Shown piece by piece: positions 36,580-49,799 of a DNA stretch of 64,000 bases. The stretch is taken from assembly GCF_040581485.1 (NCBI RefSeq), contig NC_090128.1, forward strand, positions 1,488,001-1,552,000. Reading direction: 5' to 3'. Each line of letters opens with the position of its first letter. Positions within the stretch are counted from its first letter, which is position 1. Position numbers and translations under genes: made by a program. A model generated the notes under the pieces. It made no database searches. It saw only the letters and a program-made list of their open reading frames with translations, and was not told the DNA's origin. The DNA is from Linepithema humile (lineage: Eukaryota; Arthropoda; Insecta; Hymenoptera; Formicidae).

Positions 36580-36900
36580 TCGAGTTATGGAAATTGATGG
36601 CTGCGAGTGTACTCCGGCGAATATCACTACAAAGAGCGTTCGCTCGCATAATCATCTTAACGTCTCGCAAAGTGTGCGTTATCCTCGATAGTAATATTAA
36701 GATGTGATTTATCTTCCCGACTGGAGTTGTACGGCGCGGCTAGCTCAGAACCTTAGAATGACCCTTTGTGCTCTCTAGTAATTAAAGCGCCATCGGCTTT
36801 ATTACGTAACGTGTGGCGCAATTAAGTCATGCGGCACCAGGCGCGAACGAAGTGCGATGATTCGTCGGGGCACAATGGCAACGTGACCCGATTTTGCGAA
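36580..36900. promoter_or_regulatory. Possible conserved non-coding or regulatory island
   Basis: A compositionally balanced, non-repetitive block between A/T-rich flanks, with several TAAT/TTAT cores and CpGs. It ends in a small stretch with an open frame on both strands that I cannot recognise. The call rests on composition alone. Confidence 0.2.
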
Positions 36901-37269
36901 AATTTCCCTCCCGAAAATATGGCTGGACTGAGTAAAATAAGAGAGGAAATGTTGTACTTTGCCGGGAGAATTACGCTACACGCTCGGTTTAGTTCATTAA
37001 CTATGTATTGTACAGAATGCGGCATATATTATATAGAGTACGTGTGTATGTACATATATATGCATATGTATATAAGCAAGCCAATTCTTCATATGTGAAT
37101 TTTTTTTAATTGATTTTTGAACTTTATTATCTATGATTAAACCATACTATCATATATAGAAAAGTATATATTATAGTGTAAAATATAACTACGTGTAAAA
37201 TGATGACCGCATAACGTTGCAAAAAATTGCATAAAATTATTCGAAGATCGATGAGCTTTAATCTAACGC

Positions 37270-37650
37270 AAGTACAGATAATGTCGCGCTAATGCGCGGG
37301 CGCAAAAAAGTCTCGTAAAGTCTCGAAATACGCCGCGATCTTCGCGCAGCTAGCCACCGCGAAATTGATGATGGCCTGGCGCTGCTGCGACCAGCAATTG
37401 TTATTAAAAAAAACTCCCCGGACGTTTACGTAATCACGTACATCACGCCGTCGTGCCATAAAGCGCGCGGTTGCTTGCGATCCTCGGCAGTGATTAAGGC
37501 CTGATTTATATCTGTCGTCGACGTAGCCGCGCAATTAATACTGGAAAACAGAAACGGAGGCGCCGCACGGCAATTGCGGGGCTCGTTCATCACGTGGGGT
37601 CCGTTCCACCAAAACGCAATAATTAGCAGAACGTACATCAGGAGTTCTTA
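37270..37650. promoter_or_regulatory. CpG-rich island with Hox/Exd-like sites
   Basis: A CpG-rich block with TGATTTATA followed by CTGTC (37502-37516), a layout that resembles combined Hox-Exd and Hth half-sites. It also has CCATAAAG (37456-37463) and several ATTA cores. No frame here is recognisable. Regulatory DNA is the best guess; a non-coding first exon is an alternative. Confidence 0.25.
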
Positions 37651-38249
37651 CCGGTCGCGGCGATACATTTTGTCGTATTCTTAGTTAGCATCCGGTGTAG
37701 ATTTAATTAATGTTCATCTCTTTCGCGAAAGAAAGATACGCAAGAAAGTAGGTATGAATAAAAAAATTCCGTAATCAAAATTGAATCATATCTACGCGAT
37801 TATAATGCGTTTGTCCTACATAGAGTACATCTGTCTTGCGGATTCGCGCACAATTATTTTCTTAATCCTTATAAAAATTTGCAAATTACACATGCGAATC
37901 CATGTGTGATGTAAATGTAAAAATATTATTTTATATGTATATTAATTCCCGATTATAATATATGCATAACAAAATTATTAAAAAATAAACCAAGTTGCGG
38001 TAAAAATCTTTGTATTTTTTGTAATAAATTTTTAATAATTAATTATGTAACATAATAATTCAGTTCAATGGTTTATTCCTAAGCATTCTTAATCTCGTTT
38101 CCACAGCGTTTACACATCGGAAGCTTGATTCAAAAGAAATCATTAGAAATCTTGTACGAATAATCTTAGCCTACTTCTATATTAAGAAAATCCTGCGTGT
38201 ATTTAGGGGTCAACCGGAATTGTTGAAGAACTTACGAAGAGATAAAATA

Positions 38250-39200
38250 CTCATGCATCTTCCTGTGGACGCGACAAACGAACCGAAGGACTCGAGTTAA
38301 GCAGACAAGATAGGCCACCGAAGAAATTGCCGGCTACACGTCGCCGGATCGAGAGATCAGGAACCAATCAGTCGCGATTGGTTGCACGGTCGGCCGCGGG
38401 CGGTATTCCCAAGCGATAGGAACCACGTGCCAAATTGCAAATCGATATCTCAATTTGCCTCGGCGTCAGACGCAGGTAGACAAATACCCTCCCAGGATCC
38501 TTTTCCCCGGAGAACGTCTCGGTATGCAGGTTGCATCGCTCTGTCAAAGTTTCGTTATGTCAGGGCTGCGCAGCGTACGCGTTCGTCAATATTTTTACTG
38601 CAAACTATCGCCTGTCGTTGTTGATTTCAATTTATTTTAAACAGAAAATTGCAAAAACTAACCTGTCGCCCGTTTTAGATTTTTGCGGTTTTATTTTACC
38701 GCGATTGATAATGCTTACTTCCGTTAACTCGAACTAAAATTTTTAACAAGGCGTGTTTTTTTAGAACCAAATATTCGTCGCAATCTCTTATTAGTATCGG
38801 TCACGTTTCGGGAGTTGATTTCGAGAAAATACGTCGTACGTAGCGCGACGCGGAAACCCGATATCCTCATCGACGTTCGAGGACGTTTCACAGCTTTGCG
38901 GCACAGGAGGGTTGCGACGCGCGATGCGCAAATGCAAAACCATCTCTGCAAATTCTATTCAGTGCATCTGAGGCGGAGACGAGCGCGGCAGGTGTGCTAG
39001 TCGGAATCGCTTCCCCCGAATATGGATCTTCCCGACGAATTGGTTCACCGCAACCGCCACGGCATCGCCGTTAGCTCGCGAGTTGGAACGCTCGGAAGCG
39101 CTTCCTAGCGACCGATCGGGATGATTGGATCGCCGCATCGGCGATTTTAACGAGACGTTTGAATAAAATACGAGAAGGGAGCCGAGTATTAATACGCCGA
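38250..39200. other. Long CpG-rich island
   Basis: The island includes the paired CCAAT boxes at 38362-38383, a CACGTG E-box near 38427, and a hairpin ATCGCCG/CGGCGAT at 39129-39145. Short frames occur on both strands, as expected in GC-rich DNA with few stops; none is recognisable. Its length and the promoter-like motifs make it the best place in the window to look for a transcription start. Confidence 0.35.
38362..38383. promoter_or_regulatory. Paired, inverted CCAAT boxes
   Basis: AACCAATC and GATTGGTT form a perfect inverted repeat with a 6-base spacer, AGTCGC, in a CpG-rich island. Both arms contain the NF-Y core CCAAT. An E-box CACGTG follows within about 45 bases. This resembles a promoter element, possibly for an unseen gene or transcript; no start site or exon is shown by the sequence. 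Confidence 0.35.
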
Positions 39201-42200
39201 TAACGATCGCGACTGTTTTCCTATTTCAGATGATCTAAAACAACGAATGCCTCAACACACGCGCACAGATATAGATTCCTATTCTTCTCAGCAATATTGC
39301 TCACATTCTGAATTCATCATCGACCACGTGAATATTATCCATCTCCTAGGAAACGCAAACTATTCGTGTTTTCTTAGTATTCATTCGACAACTCACCCAT
39401 ACTGCACTGGAACGATGACTGACTCAGATTTAATGTAACATAAACACACTTACCTGTAACAAAGGAAAAAATTATAATATTAATGACAGTTCGATTAATA
39501 ACATAAACAATTAGTTATCAAATATATAATTATTAATGCTAATATTATGCAATAAACACAATGTTTTCTTATTAAATATCATCTTATTAAATATCACGTT
39601 CTATGTGTATTACAGCTTATATATATTAATTATCAAGAGACATGATCATGTCTCGCGCCAAACTTATGCGCAACGAACCTATTTTATTCTACATGCTATT
39701 GTAATTTATAAAAAAAAAAATTGAAAAATTAATTACCCCTCAAACCCCTTTCATAAAATAAAAATATTATTAATAAAAAATAATAAAATAAAATAGAATT
39801 ATTTAACTAATCTTTTCTGAAATAACTAAAAATATAAAAAATATTTCTCTCCGGATGGCATTACAGTAATATTGCATAATGCAGCTAAGAAAATAATGCA
39901 AGACATGAAAGATAATAAGAGCAAATTAAAATAAAGAGAATAGAGAAAATAATAAGATAATCCCCCATTGTTTTGGCGGAATATTTCTGAGATGAGAGCC
40001 TTCAATCGTTGATTATTCAGTAAATGTTGCTTCAACCAAGAGATCTAATCTTCGTATTCAATCAATTTCTCAAGCGGAAGATAATTTCGAGAATTAAATT
40101 TGCGAGACTTCAGAAATCACAATAGATACGAGATCTACTTCTGAAATCAACTATTATGCAAAATTAATTGAATCTGGACAAATTTGTCACGTGAAATTAA
40201 CTACGCTCGCAAAACTAATTGTAAGATAATCACACTCAATCTTTTCTAATTTACTTTATGACAATTTACTTCTATCTTTGTTGATATATACATATTTTTG
40301 AAACAGTTGAGTGACTATAAATTCAGATAATTTAAAAATTTCACAGACAGATATAAGAAAATAAATTTTCATCGCAAACATTTTAATATTTATGCAATTT
40401 AATTATTAGTTAATATAAATTCAACTATAGTATGATTCTTTATCCTTTTAGTAACAGAAGAGTAATGCATGGACTACGTAAGATCAATAAGATGAAGCAG
40501 AACACAAAAATATCTTAAATTACAATACCACCAAATGAAGATTGTCCCAACATAAATCGTCCATCTCATTCCATTCTTCGGCGGACCTAGCAAATTTCTA
40601 TAAAGACCTTCCTGTATAGTACATGATATCGTCTCGAAACGAGGCAAAAAGGAGGCAATTTTCTCTTCCGAATCCTTTGGGCGGAACTCTCAAACAAAAG
40701 AGAATTCTCCTTTCTTCGCCCGCCTGCCTCGCGCGCCAAGAATACTGCTCTATTTCTACTACAACGTCTTAGTACGTCCGAATTACTTCGACAGTCATCT
40801 TTGTGTCCCGCGCAAACGGAAACCTAATTTGTGCTCCGGTGATAAACAGCTTGGTGCACCGGTTTCCGGCAGCCATCGGCGAGGGGACACAAAGAAAGAA
40901 GAATTAAAGTACTCAGCTGGAAAACATGACACGAAGACTAGACACCGTGATAATCACCCGTTTTACGTCGTACTAGCGAACAATTAATTATAATCGAGGC
41001 CATCTTTACTTTTTGTTTCTTTTGTCATTCGAACCTCTCGCAAACTCTCGCTCCATTATCCCTCGTCTTTCATCAAACAGGACTTTGTCTTATTTTCATC
41101 AGTCAACTCCAGAAGTATCGTGCTATAGAATATATAGCTAACGATTAATTGTTCCACAAGTACGAGTGAGTAATAAATTACAATCACGATAAAAATAATA
41201 AATATGTGATATCAAAAATTAGAAGAAATCAAGAATACAAGTTTATTTTATTTTGCAATAAAATTTTGTTAAAAATACATAACAATAAAAATGACAAATT
41301 ACAAAAAAAAAAACAAAGCAAAAAATTTAATGGCTAAAGTTATCAAAAAAAAGAAAAAATTTTATATTAAATTATATCAGATTAAATATAATTATATTTA
41401 TATAAAAAATAAATCCAAATTGCTTAATATGAACATTGCGTGACAAGAAATTTAATATTTTTCTAAAGAAAAAAATAAATTAAAAAATAAAAGAGAAGCA
41501 AAAAATCGAATTGCACGAAGAACTGAGCAAATAAGTCGAGCGATCGAAGTTTGACAATTGAAACAAACGAATTAGAATACTTGATATATAGTAAAATACG
41601 GCTGTGACCAGAATAAAGGGAGTCTTTTGCGAAAAAAAAAAAACGAATTGAATGACACTCCAATTCCAAATAGAACGATAAATCGATAAAGAAACTGACT
41701 AGTAAATTTATTACCCCAGACCGTATTCGCCGTAAGACAATAGACCGTAGAAATGCATGAGCAAAATAAAAACAACTAATCTTTAAATTGCAAATGATTT
41801 AAAAAAAATCTCACAGAATTTCAAGTAAATAATGAGATCAAATTAGCAAAAATAAAGTTCGTATATATTTACACTAATTTAAAGTTAATTATTCCTTAAA
41901 AATATTTCACGAACCTCATTATTTTTTTCTTTTATCACTTATTTATTTCATCAAATCTCTAAAAAACTAATACTATAAAAATCTAGTTAAAATTAAAGTT
42001 ATAAACATAAAAATTAGTAAGCATCGAGTACCGTTTTGTTCGAAGAGGTAGTAAAATATCATTTTTTTTAAACTGTTCAATTCATTCAATTTATTCTGCT
42101 CAGTGAGTCATAAACGAATAGAAACTGTGACATACTTTTATCGCGTATTGTCAAACGCATGAACAACTTATGTTCGGCAATCGTTCAATGCTCAAAACAT

Positions 42201-43174
42201 CGGTGCACAGATCGTGCAGACCATAAATAAAAGTCCATGTATGTATTCGTGTTGAACAATCCAATTTCTACGCTAACGATTTAAATGTGCATCTCTTTTC
42301 TCGAGAGCACTGCGCCATCAGTATCATTCGCGTACATGCATGCCCAAACATACTATACAATGTGTGCTCAATGCATAAAAATTTGCTTGAACAATAACGC
42401 TTTTTTGATGTTTCTCTATCCAACATGGTCAAACATTTGTTTCTGAACAATAAAAAATAAATAAAAACCTGTATATTCAAAGTAACAAATTTTCAAATTT
42501 TTGAGTAATGTTCACGATAATAATTTTGATGCTATTTATAAATATCATAAATAATTAAGCAAATTTATTATCTTGATTGTTTTGTTTTTATCTAAATCTT
42601 ATCTTTAAAGAATAGATTCGATCTTTACAAATATATGTATGTATTTTGAAAACTAAAAATTAAAAGATAATAATTAAATAACAAGCGTATTCTTTGAATC
42701 TCGATAGCGTTTGAAACGCGCAAACGCGTGAATATTTGGCCGTAAAATATTCATAGTAGCATGTATCGGATTTCGCCAGAAAGGGACGTTTGAAGGGTGA
42801 AAAATTTATAATGCACCATATACGTATTCGGTAACGCGAAATCGATGACACATGATGCACCGCGGCCGCGACGCAGGATGTTTGAAAAATGGAAAGTAAC
42901 AACGCACGGCGTCGTTCTTGTGGAAGATTACCGGGCTTTCTGTAAAAGACATTGCGGTCATAGAAATCGGCGGCATAATGCAAAATTGTCACGCTTGGGC
43001 GCTTCGCGAACGAGGTAAAGGATGCGCCCGGAAAATCGGCCATGCAAAGCCAAATCCGCTGTGGAAATTATCGACTGGCTTTCCAACGCAAATTCCCATT
43101 GCTAGGGAATTTCTAAATATTAATGCTCAAAAATTGAAGACACTATTCTTCGGTACTTACTGCTTAGCCAGAAT
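39201..43174. other. Non-coding DNA, A/T-rich
   Basis: Mostly A/T-rich with a small mixed patch at 40560-40950. Short frames only; nothing recognisable. Confidence 0.6.
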
Positions 43175-43415
43175 CCGAACAAGATATTCAACGTCAATTT
43201 AAAAAGCTTGATAAAGTAGGGTGTTAAAAATTACTGAGAGAAGTAGATAAAATTTCTGAATCATATAAAAATAATATAAGTCTCAACCTTCCTAACAAGA
43301 TGTTCAACGTAAAATTGAAAAGCTTGATAAAAAGTAGGGTGTTAAAAATTAACTGAAAGAAAGTAGATAAAATTCCTAAATCATATAAAAATCATTAAAA
43401 ATAATGTCTCAACCT
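43175..43415. repeat. Imperfect tandem duplication of a ~115-bp unit
   Basis: Copy 1 (43175-43289) and copy 2 (43291-43415) begin CCGAACAAGAT and CCTAACAAGAT. Both contain AAGCTTGATAAA, AGTAGGGTGTTAAAAATTA, AGTAGATAAAATT and TCATATAAAAAT, and both end in TCTCAACCT. Copy 2 is longer through small insertions. There is no coding potential. Confidence 0.85.
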
Positions 43416-44080
43416 ATTTCCTTTACCCTAAGCTATGCCCTTACTTACAGTATGTGTTACAACTGTGCAAAAGTTAAAGTTAAATATTAAGTCACAAACA
43501 TCAAAAGATCTCGGTAAAAGATCACCATTATAAGCCACTTTTTCATTCGTTAGACATGATCAACGTGACAGATAACAGCGCATGTTTATGTCCTGCGCTT
43601 TTCCGCTCCAAATATTCCTCATGCCTCGTAAAAATTTCAAAGATGCACTTGCACGTCGAGTAGTATCCGCTTTTCCAACAATTTATTATTTAAAAGCTAA
43701 ATGACAGTTATATGATGCACTGGCATCTCGGGATAATTTCTTATACCGAAATAACGATAAGATTTTAGATAGCAATTGTAAAAAAACATGAATTGTAGAA
43801 ATTCTTGCAATAATAATTAACAAATTTAATACATATTTCATAAATCTTAAAGATAAAACGTCGATGCTTAAATAAAGATGAAGGGTATCGTGTAATAATA
43901 TTTATTAATTTACCTCAGTCTTGACAAATATAACGAAAACTTTCAAGTAATAAAGTAATATGCTTTAAATATATTGCGCTTTTGTCTTACGCCTATATAA
44001 ACCAACGTAAGCTCTTTGCAACTTTCTTTCATACTCGCAAAAAAGACTAACGTAATACCCCGACCATTGTGAACGTTTCT

Positions 44081-44117
44081 CGGTCTGGCTGAGCCAGACC
44101 GGGCGCGAAAGGATTAA
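44081..44117. mobile_element. Possible piggyBac-like terminus with adjoining palindrome
   Basis: A 21-base perfect palindrome (10-bp arms CGGTCTGGCT/AGCCAGACCG, one central G) is followed at once by GGCGCGAAAGGATTAA. That end resembles the CGCGAAAGTGTTAA end of the 13000-13209 MITE, including TTAA. I found no partner end to the left, so it may be a truncated or solo terminus. The hairpin is certain; the transposon reading is tentative. Confidence 0.35.
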
Positions 44118-44119
44118 GA

Positions 44120-45650
44120 AGTAAGCTATTTGCTGCGAAATGTTAAGCACGTGGCACGGCGGGATCTACGGCGGCGTCTGTTACACGACAAATGGCGCAC
44201 GACACATTCCGTCGAGCAAGTTTTTCCCTACGAGCTTCTTACGCGAGAGCGACCCGGTAACAAAGTTTCGCCGATGGAAACTTCGACTAGTATTTCATGG
44301 ATGCGGGCCCTCTTTGGGAAAGCGTCCGGTTGCGATAACGCATCAACAAACGGCGATGACGACTTCTCCCGCTGGGAAAGGATTCGCAGAGCGGCTTTGC
44401 TTCTCAGTTTCTCCTTACGAGACGGCGCCGGATTCACTTGGATATTAAAGAACTCAAAGAACATCGTATACGCAAACTCCGCGTCAAACGTTGCGCAATG
44501 GCAAACATTTGATGCAAGTATAAAGCGGAAAATATTTATTTATACACTTAAAGACGGAATCAAATCTGGAGTCTTCTCTCTCCTCGCCCGATAAATAAAA
44601 AATTGCAAGCTACGAAACAGCGAGATTTCTTAAAAGATTCAGCCGAACGTAAACGAGCTAGCGTTATTTTCGTATAGTCTAATCTGCATGTTTTAATTAG
44701 GCTTTACGTGACAAATAAATCTTTAATCCACTGTATAAAAATTCAGGCAGAGAAATCTGAGAAAAAATTTATTAATACATAAAGAAATAGACAATTTATG
44801 ATATTAGATGCGTAACTAATTACGGCAGGAAGGTACCGGAGAATTTTCGTGCAACTTTAGGCACCGCGTGTTCGAGCCGCGAGCAAGTGATGCGCAACGA
44901 CGAGTCGCGTCGCAAACATCCTCGGTGCACCCCCTCGAGAACCGCGGAAGCGGCTGCGCGAGATAAAACCACGAGGGCGTAAAGGACGGCGCGGCTACTC
45001 GCTATACTTAAGTCATTGCACCGGGGAATTACCGCGGCACATAACTCTCGCATCTTAAACCTATCGATTCTCGGCGGGATACTCTCGGCGGCACTTGGCT
45101 GGCTCGCCACGGTTCCTCGTCCGGGGAAAGGGGCACGGAAAACGGCGGCGGTACCCTACCGGGAGATAAAAATAATACTCTCAGCGCAACTGAGCCCCCC
45201 TCCCTCGCTTCTTTTCTTCTTCTCCAGCCGTGTCGTCCGCCGATATTCGAATCTGGATCCTCTCGTCGCGCCTTTCTTCGGGATTCCAGTTTTCCCCCTC
45301 CCGCCTTCAACTGCGCGGACCGCTCTTTATCCTCTTATCTCTGGACCGGCACCAACTTTTAACTAGCGCAAAACAAAGGAGTTTTGGCACGTACTTGCCC
45401 CGGGCTGCATATTTCACGATTTCGAGAGAGGGAAACTTCGGGGTCTGATCGTGAAGATCGGGGCGAAAGCTCCGGGCGGGGAAATTTAATGGCGGCCGAG
45501 GACGAGGAACTGTCCGAGCGAGAAAGCTTGAAACGATCGGGCGCGAGCTTGTACAAAGTGTCCAGCAACGATGGATTTCAAACTTTTCACGCCCGAGGCG
45601 TACGTACTTCTCTTTATCTACGCACACATATAAAAATGCGAAAGAAAAGA
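44120..45650. other. CpG-rich domain with a possible splice acceptor
   Basis: Two GC-rich blocks (about 44120-44590 and 44820-45650). A pyrimidine tract at 45195-45225 ends in CAG at 45225-45227, a good acceptor shape. The following open frame has no recognisable content. A frame of about 154 codons (44130-44594) in the first block also matches nothing I know. I do not call genes here. Confidence 0.25.
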
Positions 45651-45734
45651 CATATTCGTTCCTCTTCAATTTTTAATTGAAACACAACTCCAAAATTTGA
45701 CATAATTAATTATTTTCCAAACTATTGTAATAAA

Positions 45735-45822
45735 ATCTATATTATCTATATTAATTATTAATCTATATTAATTATCTATATTAATATTAATTATTAATCT
45801 ATATTAAATCTATATTAATTTA
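45735..45822. repeat. A/T-rich degenerate tandem repeat (ATCTATATTAATT type)
   Basis: The motif ATCTATATTAAT with ATT-rich spacers recurs about five times. It is low-complexity DNA directly right of a CpG-rich patch. Confidence 0.75.
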
Positions 45823-48800
45823 AAAATAACGATAGTCGAAATATTTAAATCTTGCTGCTAATACATGACCAAAAATTCTCAAAAACTATTGTGTTATCTA
45901 TAAATATGTAAAAATATATTATTGAACATCCTGATATTTCTTTTCTTGATTAAAGATTCAGAAATAATTAATCCAGAGATGAAAGCTCAGACATGTCGGT
46001 TTTGATACAACGTTGTTAAAGTATCCTATATAATGCTCTCTCGTCCTTAGCCGGTTGATCATTACATCCGTTATGGCCTATGAAGGCCTATGGAATTATA
46101 TCCTCTTTGGGAAGTAGGAAAGTGCGATAGTTAAATTTCGAGATTACAATGATGGTCGTAAACGCGATATTCATGTCGATAACGACAGGCGCGATATGTT
46201 GTAAAGTGCATCATTGGTCATACGCGACGTAAAAGCACGTTCATATAGTAGCTTTCCAATAATTCTTCGTTACTAGGTGTGTATTTTTCGAGAATTTTTT
46301 ATGTCGTTGAAAACGAGAGACACGAGTTCACCATAGAAAAGCCGATGTGTTGACAGGCGTTAATGGACTCACTATCATTGTATATTACTAATTTCTCATG
46401 CTGTCATTTGTCCACGGAATTTATACATATATAATTCCTATTCCAACGCAAACGTAAATTATAGAGCATTATTTAGTTATTATTGCACATTATTACATAT
46501 TACAAGATAATTGTTATTAATTCAGTGTTATTATATCGTCGTACATTATTACTTTAGAGTACTATTCTAGTTATATTGTTACTGTCGTTATATAAATTTA
46601 AATTTATTGTTTTGCTAAATGCGTGGTCAATATTAGCTTTAATGAGATATCTTGATTACGTGGATAAATTTAAAATATTATAAATCATTAAACTCTCGTT
46701 ATATATTGATTTTTCTTTGTTTATTCTCCATATATCATTTGTAATATATTGATGAAATATACCGATCCATCAAAAAACATGGAAGCAAGAAAATGATTGA
46801 CGTGTATACCATCCGCATTATCGATTCAACTAAACTGATGTAGATAGCGAATAAAATATGATCGCGACTAACCATAAAAATAGAAGCAATATTTACTTCA
46901 ACCGCAATGCGCAAAAATGTGACTAAATAAGTACATATAGTTACTCGAATGAAGAATATTAGAATGTAGATGTAAAAAACATTTATTCTTGTCATTATTA
47001 TCATAATATACCATTTTATATATACGATCCGCCAGATGTATCATAATAATAATTCTTTTTTTCCAGTTTATTGTATTTAACAAAAGTTACGCCCAAGTTT
47101 TTGCATTAAGCAATGAATAAAAGTTTCCGTTCAACAGTTTGAATTGTTCTTTATAAATTTTTCTGAAACATTTCATGTATCATTATTTGATAAATTTTAG
47201 CACTGAAATTCCAGACCTCGGTTATCATGCATCGCCACGTGCCACGGAGTAACGTGCCAGCGGATACAGACACCCATGTAGCGAGATATTGGAGGATACT
47301 TTATCGGCAAGCTACTGAGCGCTGACAGATGCTGATGCATGCAGCTGCACCGCTGGCAACATCAAGCTTTGACGGCGGTCAGCGGATGCACGCATACAGT
47401 ATTCTCTTGATCGGGTCGAGCTTGCAATACGTTCCTTATCCTTATCAACCCAATAAATTCGCCAGCAAACGTCAAAGCATATTTACGCTCACGCCAACAG
47501 ATTGTGGCGTCTAAAATACTCGTATATTTCGCTTTCTTTTAGATGTCTCGAACATAAAATACGCGTCAATATAAATTAATCATTGAGATACGTTACCTAA
47601 AAATTATTAATTATTAAAACACTAATTTTCTTGGCTCATTCGACATTGCTCAACAGTGTTAGAATATCTTTTTAGTAAGTCTCTAGCACTGATAAGCTTC
47701 TTTTTTTTAACAGAACATTATTCTGAATATATTTGCCTTAAAATTTTTTTTTCTTTTTGTTCTTCTTTACCGCTCTTTTCCATGACTTATTCAAGAATTT
47801 TCTCGGAATTTCCGAGAAAGAATTAATGCCGCGCCGAGAAATCAGAGATTAAACAAACGAATGATTAAATGACGAACGATTAAACAACGAACGATTAAAC
47901 AACGAATGGTGGAAACATTAAATATACGGTTGCTTTGCAGAACGCTTTTTACACGCTCATAACGCACTCCATCGCGCTTTAACACACGTGAATCCACGAA
48001 CGTTATGGTTACCGACTCGAATTAATTGCAAAGATAATTTGTTGCACAGAAGTCAACAGAGCATTGCACAAATTTGCAATTCCGCGAAATTACGATAAGT
48101 TTAACTTTGTGATATTTTTAAATTTATAGATTAGGGAAGATTATATCAAAAATTTTGTAATTGAAACGCTAATTTATAGATTGCTGTAACACATACATCC
48201 GCTTTATTTATAGTAAGCTGATTTTATATATCTCAAACCATTATCACAATAATAGGAATATTTAAATTCATAATGTCATGGATTATATTCGATATTTTCG
48301 CATAATATGCAAATAAGGATAAAATGCAGTTCTTTTTCATCATCGTGTTGTACGAGAAATAAAGCTACGTTTAAAATCAAATACTCTGTAGTTATTCTAT
48401 ATTTATTCTACCTTTTATTTAGTACATATATATGTTATGTATTAAAAATGGTACCATTAACTGGACGAATTTACGAAAAATAAACTAAATTATATCTGTA
48501 TTTTAAGATCAGATTAAAATACTCTTAGAATTTAAAAACAAAATATCAAAATGACATACGTCCATACACAAAAAAAGTTTCCAGAATAATAATGTTATCT
48601 CTCTCTCTTTAAACACTTCATGACATTAATCTTAAGATATATCATCAATATAATTCATGTAATAATTTTTATCAATGACTTCAACCCAACACAATTACGA
48701 AAGTAAAATAGAAAAGATCGAATGATACAAATTGTCGCAAGTAACGAGCTGATTTGTTATAAATGCACAAGTTTTCCAATAGAACCTGTGTAAATCATAC

Positions 48801-49799
48801 TCGAAAAGAATATTTTTGTTACATGACAAGAAAAGACCAGAATGAATGCCAATTCATACGGCGTGAAATCGAGGTATCGATGAGAGCGCACAAGGTGTAA
48901 TACGCTCGACAAACGAAACGATATATTCCATTTATAATTCACATATGAGAACATACGAGAACGGGAACAAGAGAAAAATAGATAGAGCTATTCGTACATA
49001 TCCTGGCGATAGTATCACCTGGCGTAGCCCAGTAAAATAAAAGCTTCGCTTTCGTCAGGATGCAGCCGTGTCGTGAATATAAAATCTGCTGCAGCCAATC
49101 CATGCACCGGAAACGCATTCAAAGATACAAAACACAGTTGCTGATGAACGCATTTTCCATCACCGATTCGAAATCGGGATATTGTATTTGACAAGTGTTC
49201 CTTTTACAAACATTTCCAATTTGCCTGTCCGCGGTCTATATATTCCGTATTTTATATGACACAGCATACGCACTTCCGTCTACAAGCATAAAAATCTACC
49301 ATTGAATTTATCGCGGTTGATGGCAAACAAAAGTCAATTTAAATTAATTATACCATTCGCTTTGTATTTATTTTCACAGTGATTCGAATTTTTAATAAAT
49401 TTTATATAAAGATTGAAAAATTATTTATATTTTACATGCAAGTTTTTCTTTAAGACCAATAAATATCAAGAAATCTCTTAAATATGCCAGAAAATTAATA
49501 AGTTCTTAAAAGTTAAAGCAAATTTAGACCAAGCCGATATTGCTTTCTTCAATCGCGATGACAATGTCAATTTACAATAAATATGTCAAATGTCAATTTT
49601 ATCGAGTTAAATATCCGCAAGGTAAAGATTAATGAAACTATTTTTACCGATATTGCAGAGATAAAAGTGTTTTCTAACTTCCGAGTCTTGGCTAATCATC
49701 AAGTGCATTATTAATTCATGGAGACTTGCTGAAATATGTGCATCAATCTTTCAAGCGCAAAACTTGCCCCAAATTCTCGTTTCTGATAGTACATTATGT
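45823..49799. other. Non-coding DNA
   Basis: A/T-rich with a mixed patch at 46020-46380 that includes a tandem GGCCTATGAA/GGCCTATGGA, and another at 47200-47520. The 47847 minisatellite is the only repeat of note. Confidence 0.6.
47847..47907. repeat. Four-copy tandem repeat of a 15-16-bp unit
   Basis: The unit is GATTAAACAACGAAC, with small changes, repeated four times in a row. The first copy is one base longer and the second has a TG in place of CA. It is a small minisatellite with no frame across it. Confidence 0.85.

Noticed and set aside
39129..39145. Hairpin followed by TTTT as a transcription terminator
   Set aside because: Intrinsic terminators are bacterial and the setting is a eukaryotic CpG-rich island; kept only as a local palindrome.
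41021..41045. T-loop-like ATTCGAACC as part of a tRNA gene
   Set aside because: The flanking bases cannot form a T-stem or acceptor stem.
42660..43043. Open frame of about 127 codons on the minus strand
   Set aside because: No recognisable domain, and another open frame overlaps on the opposite strand.
44130..44594. Open frame of about 154 codons on the plus strand
   Set aside because: It lies in GC-rich DNA where stops are rare, frames on the other phases and strand overlap it, and it has no domain, signal or motif I recognise.
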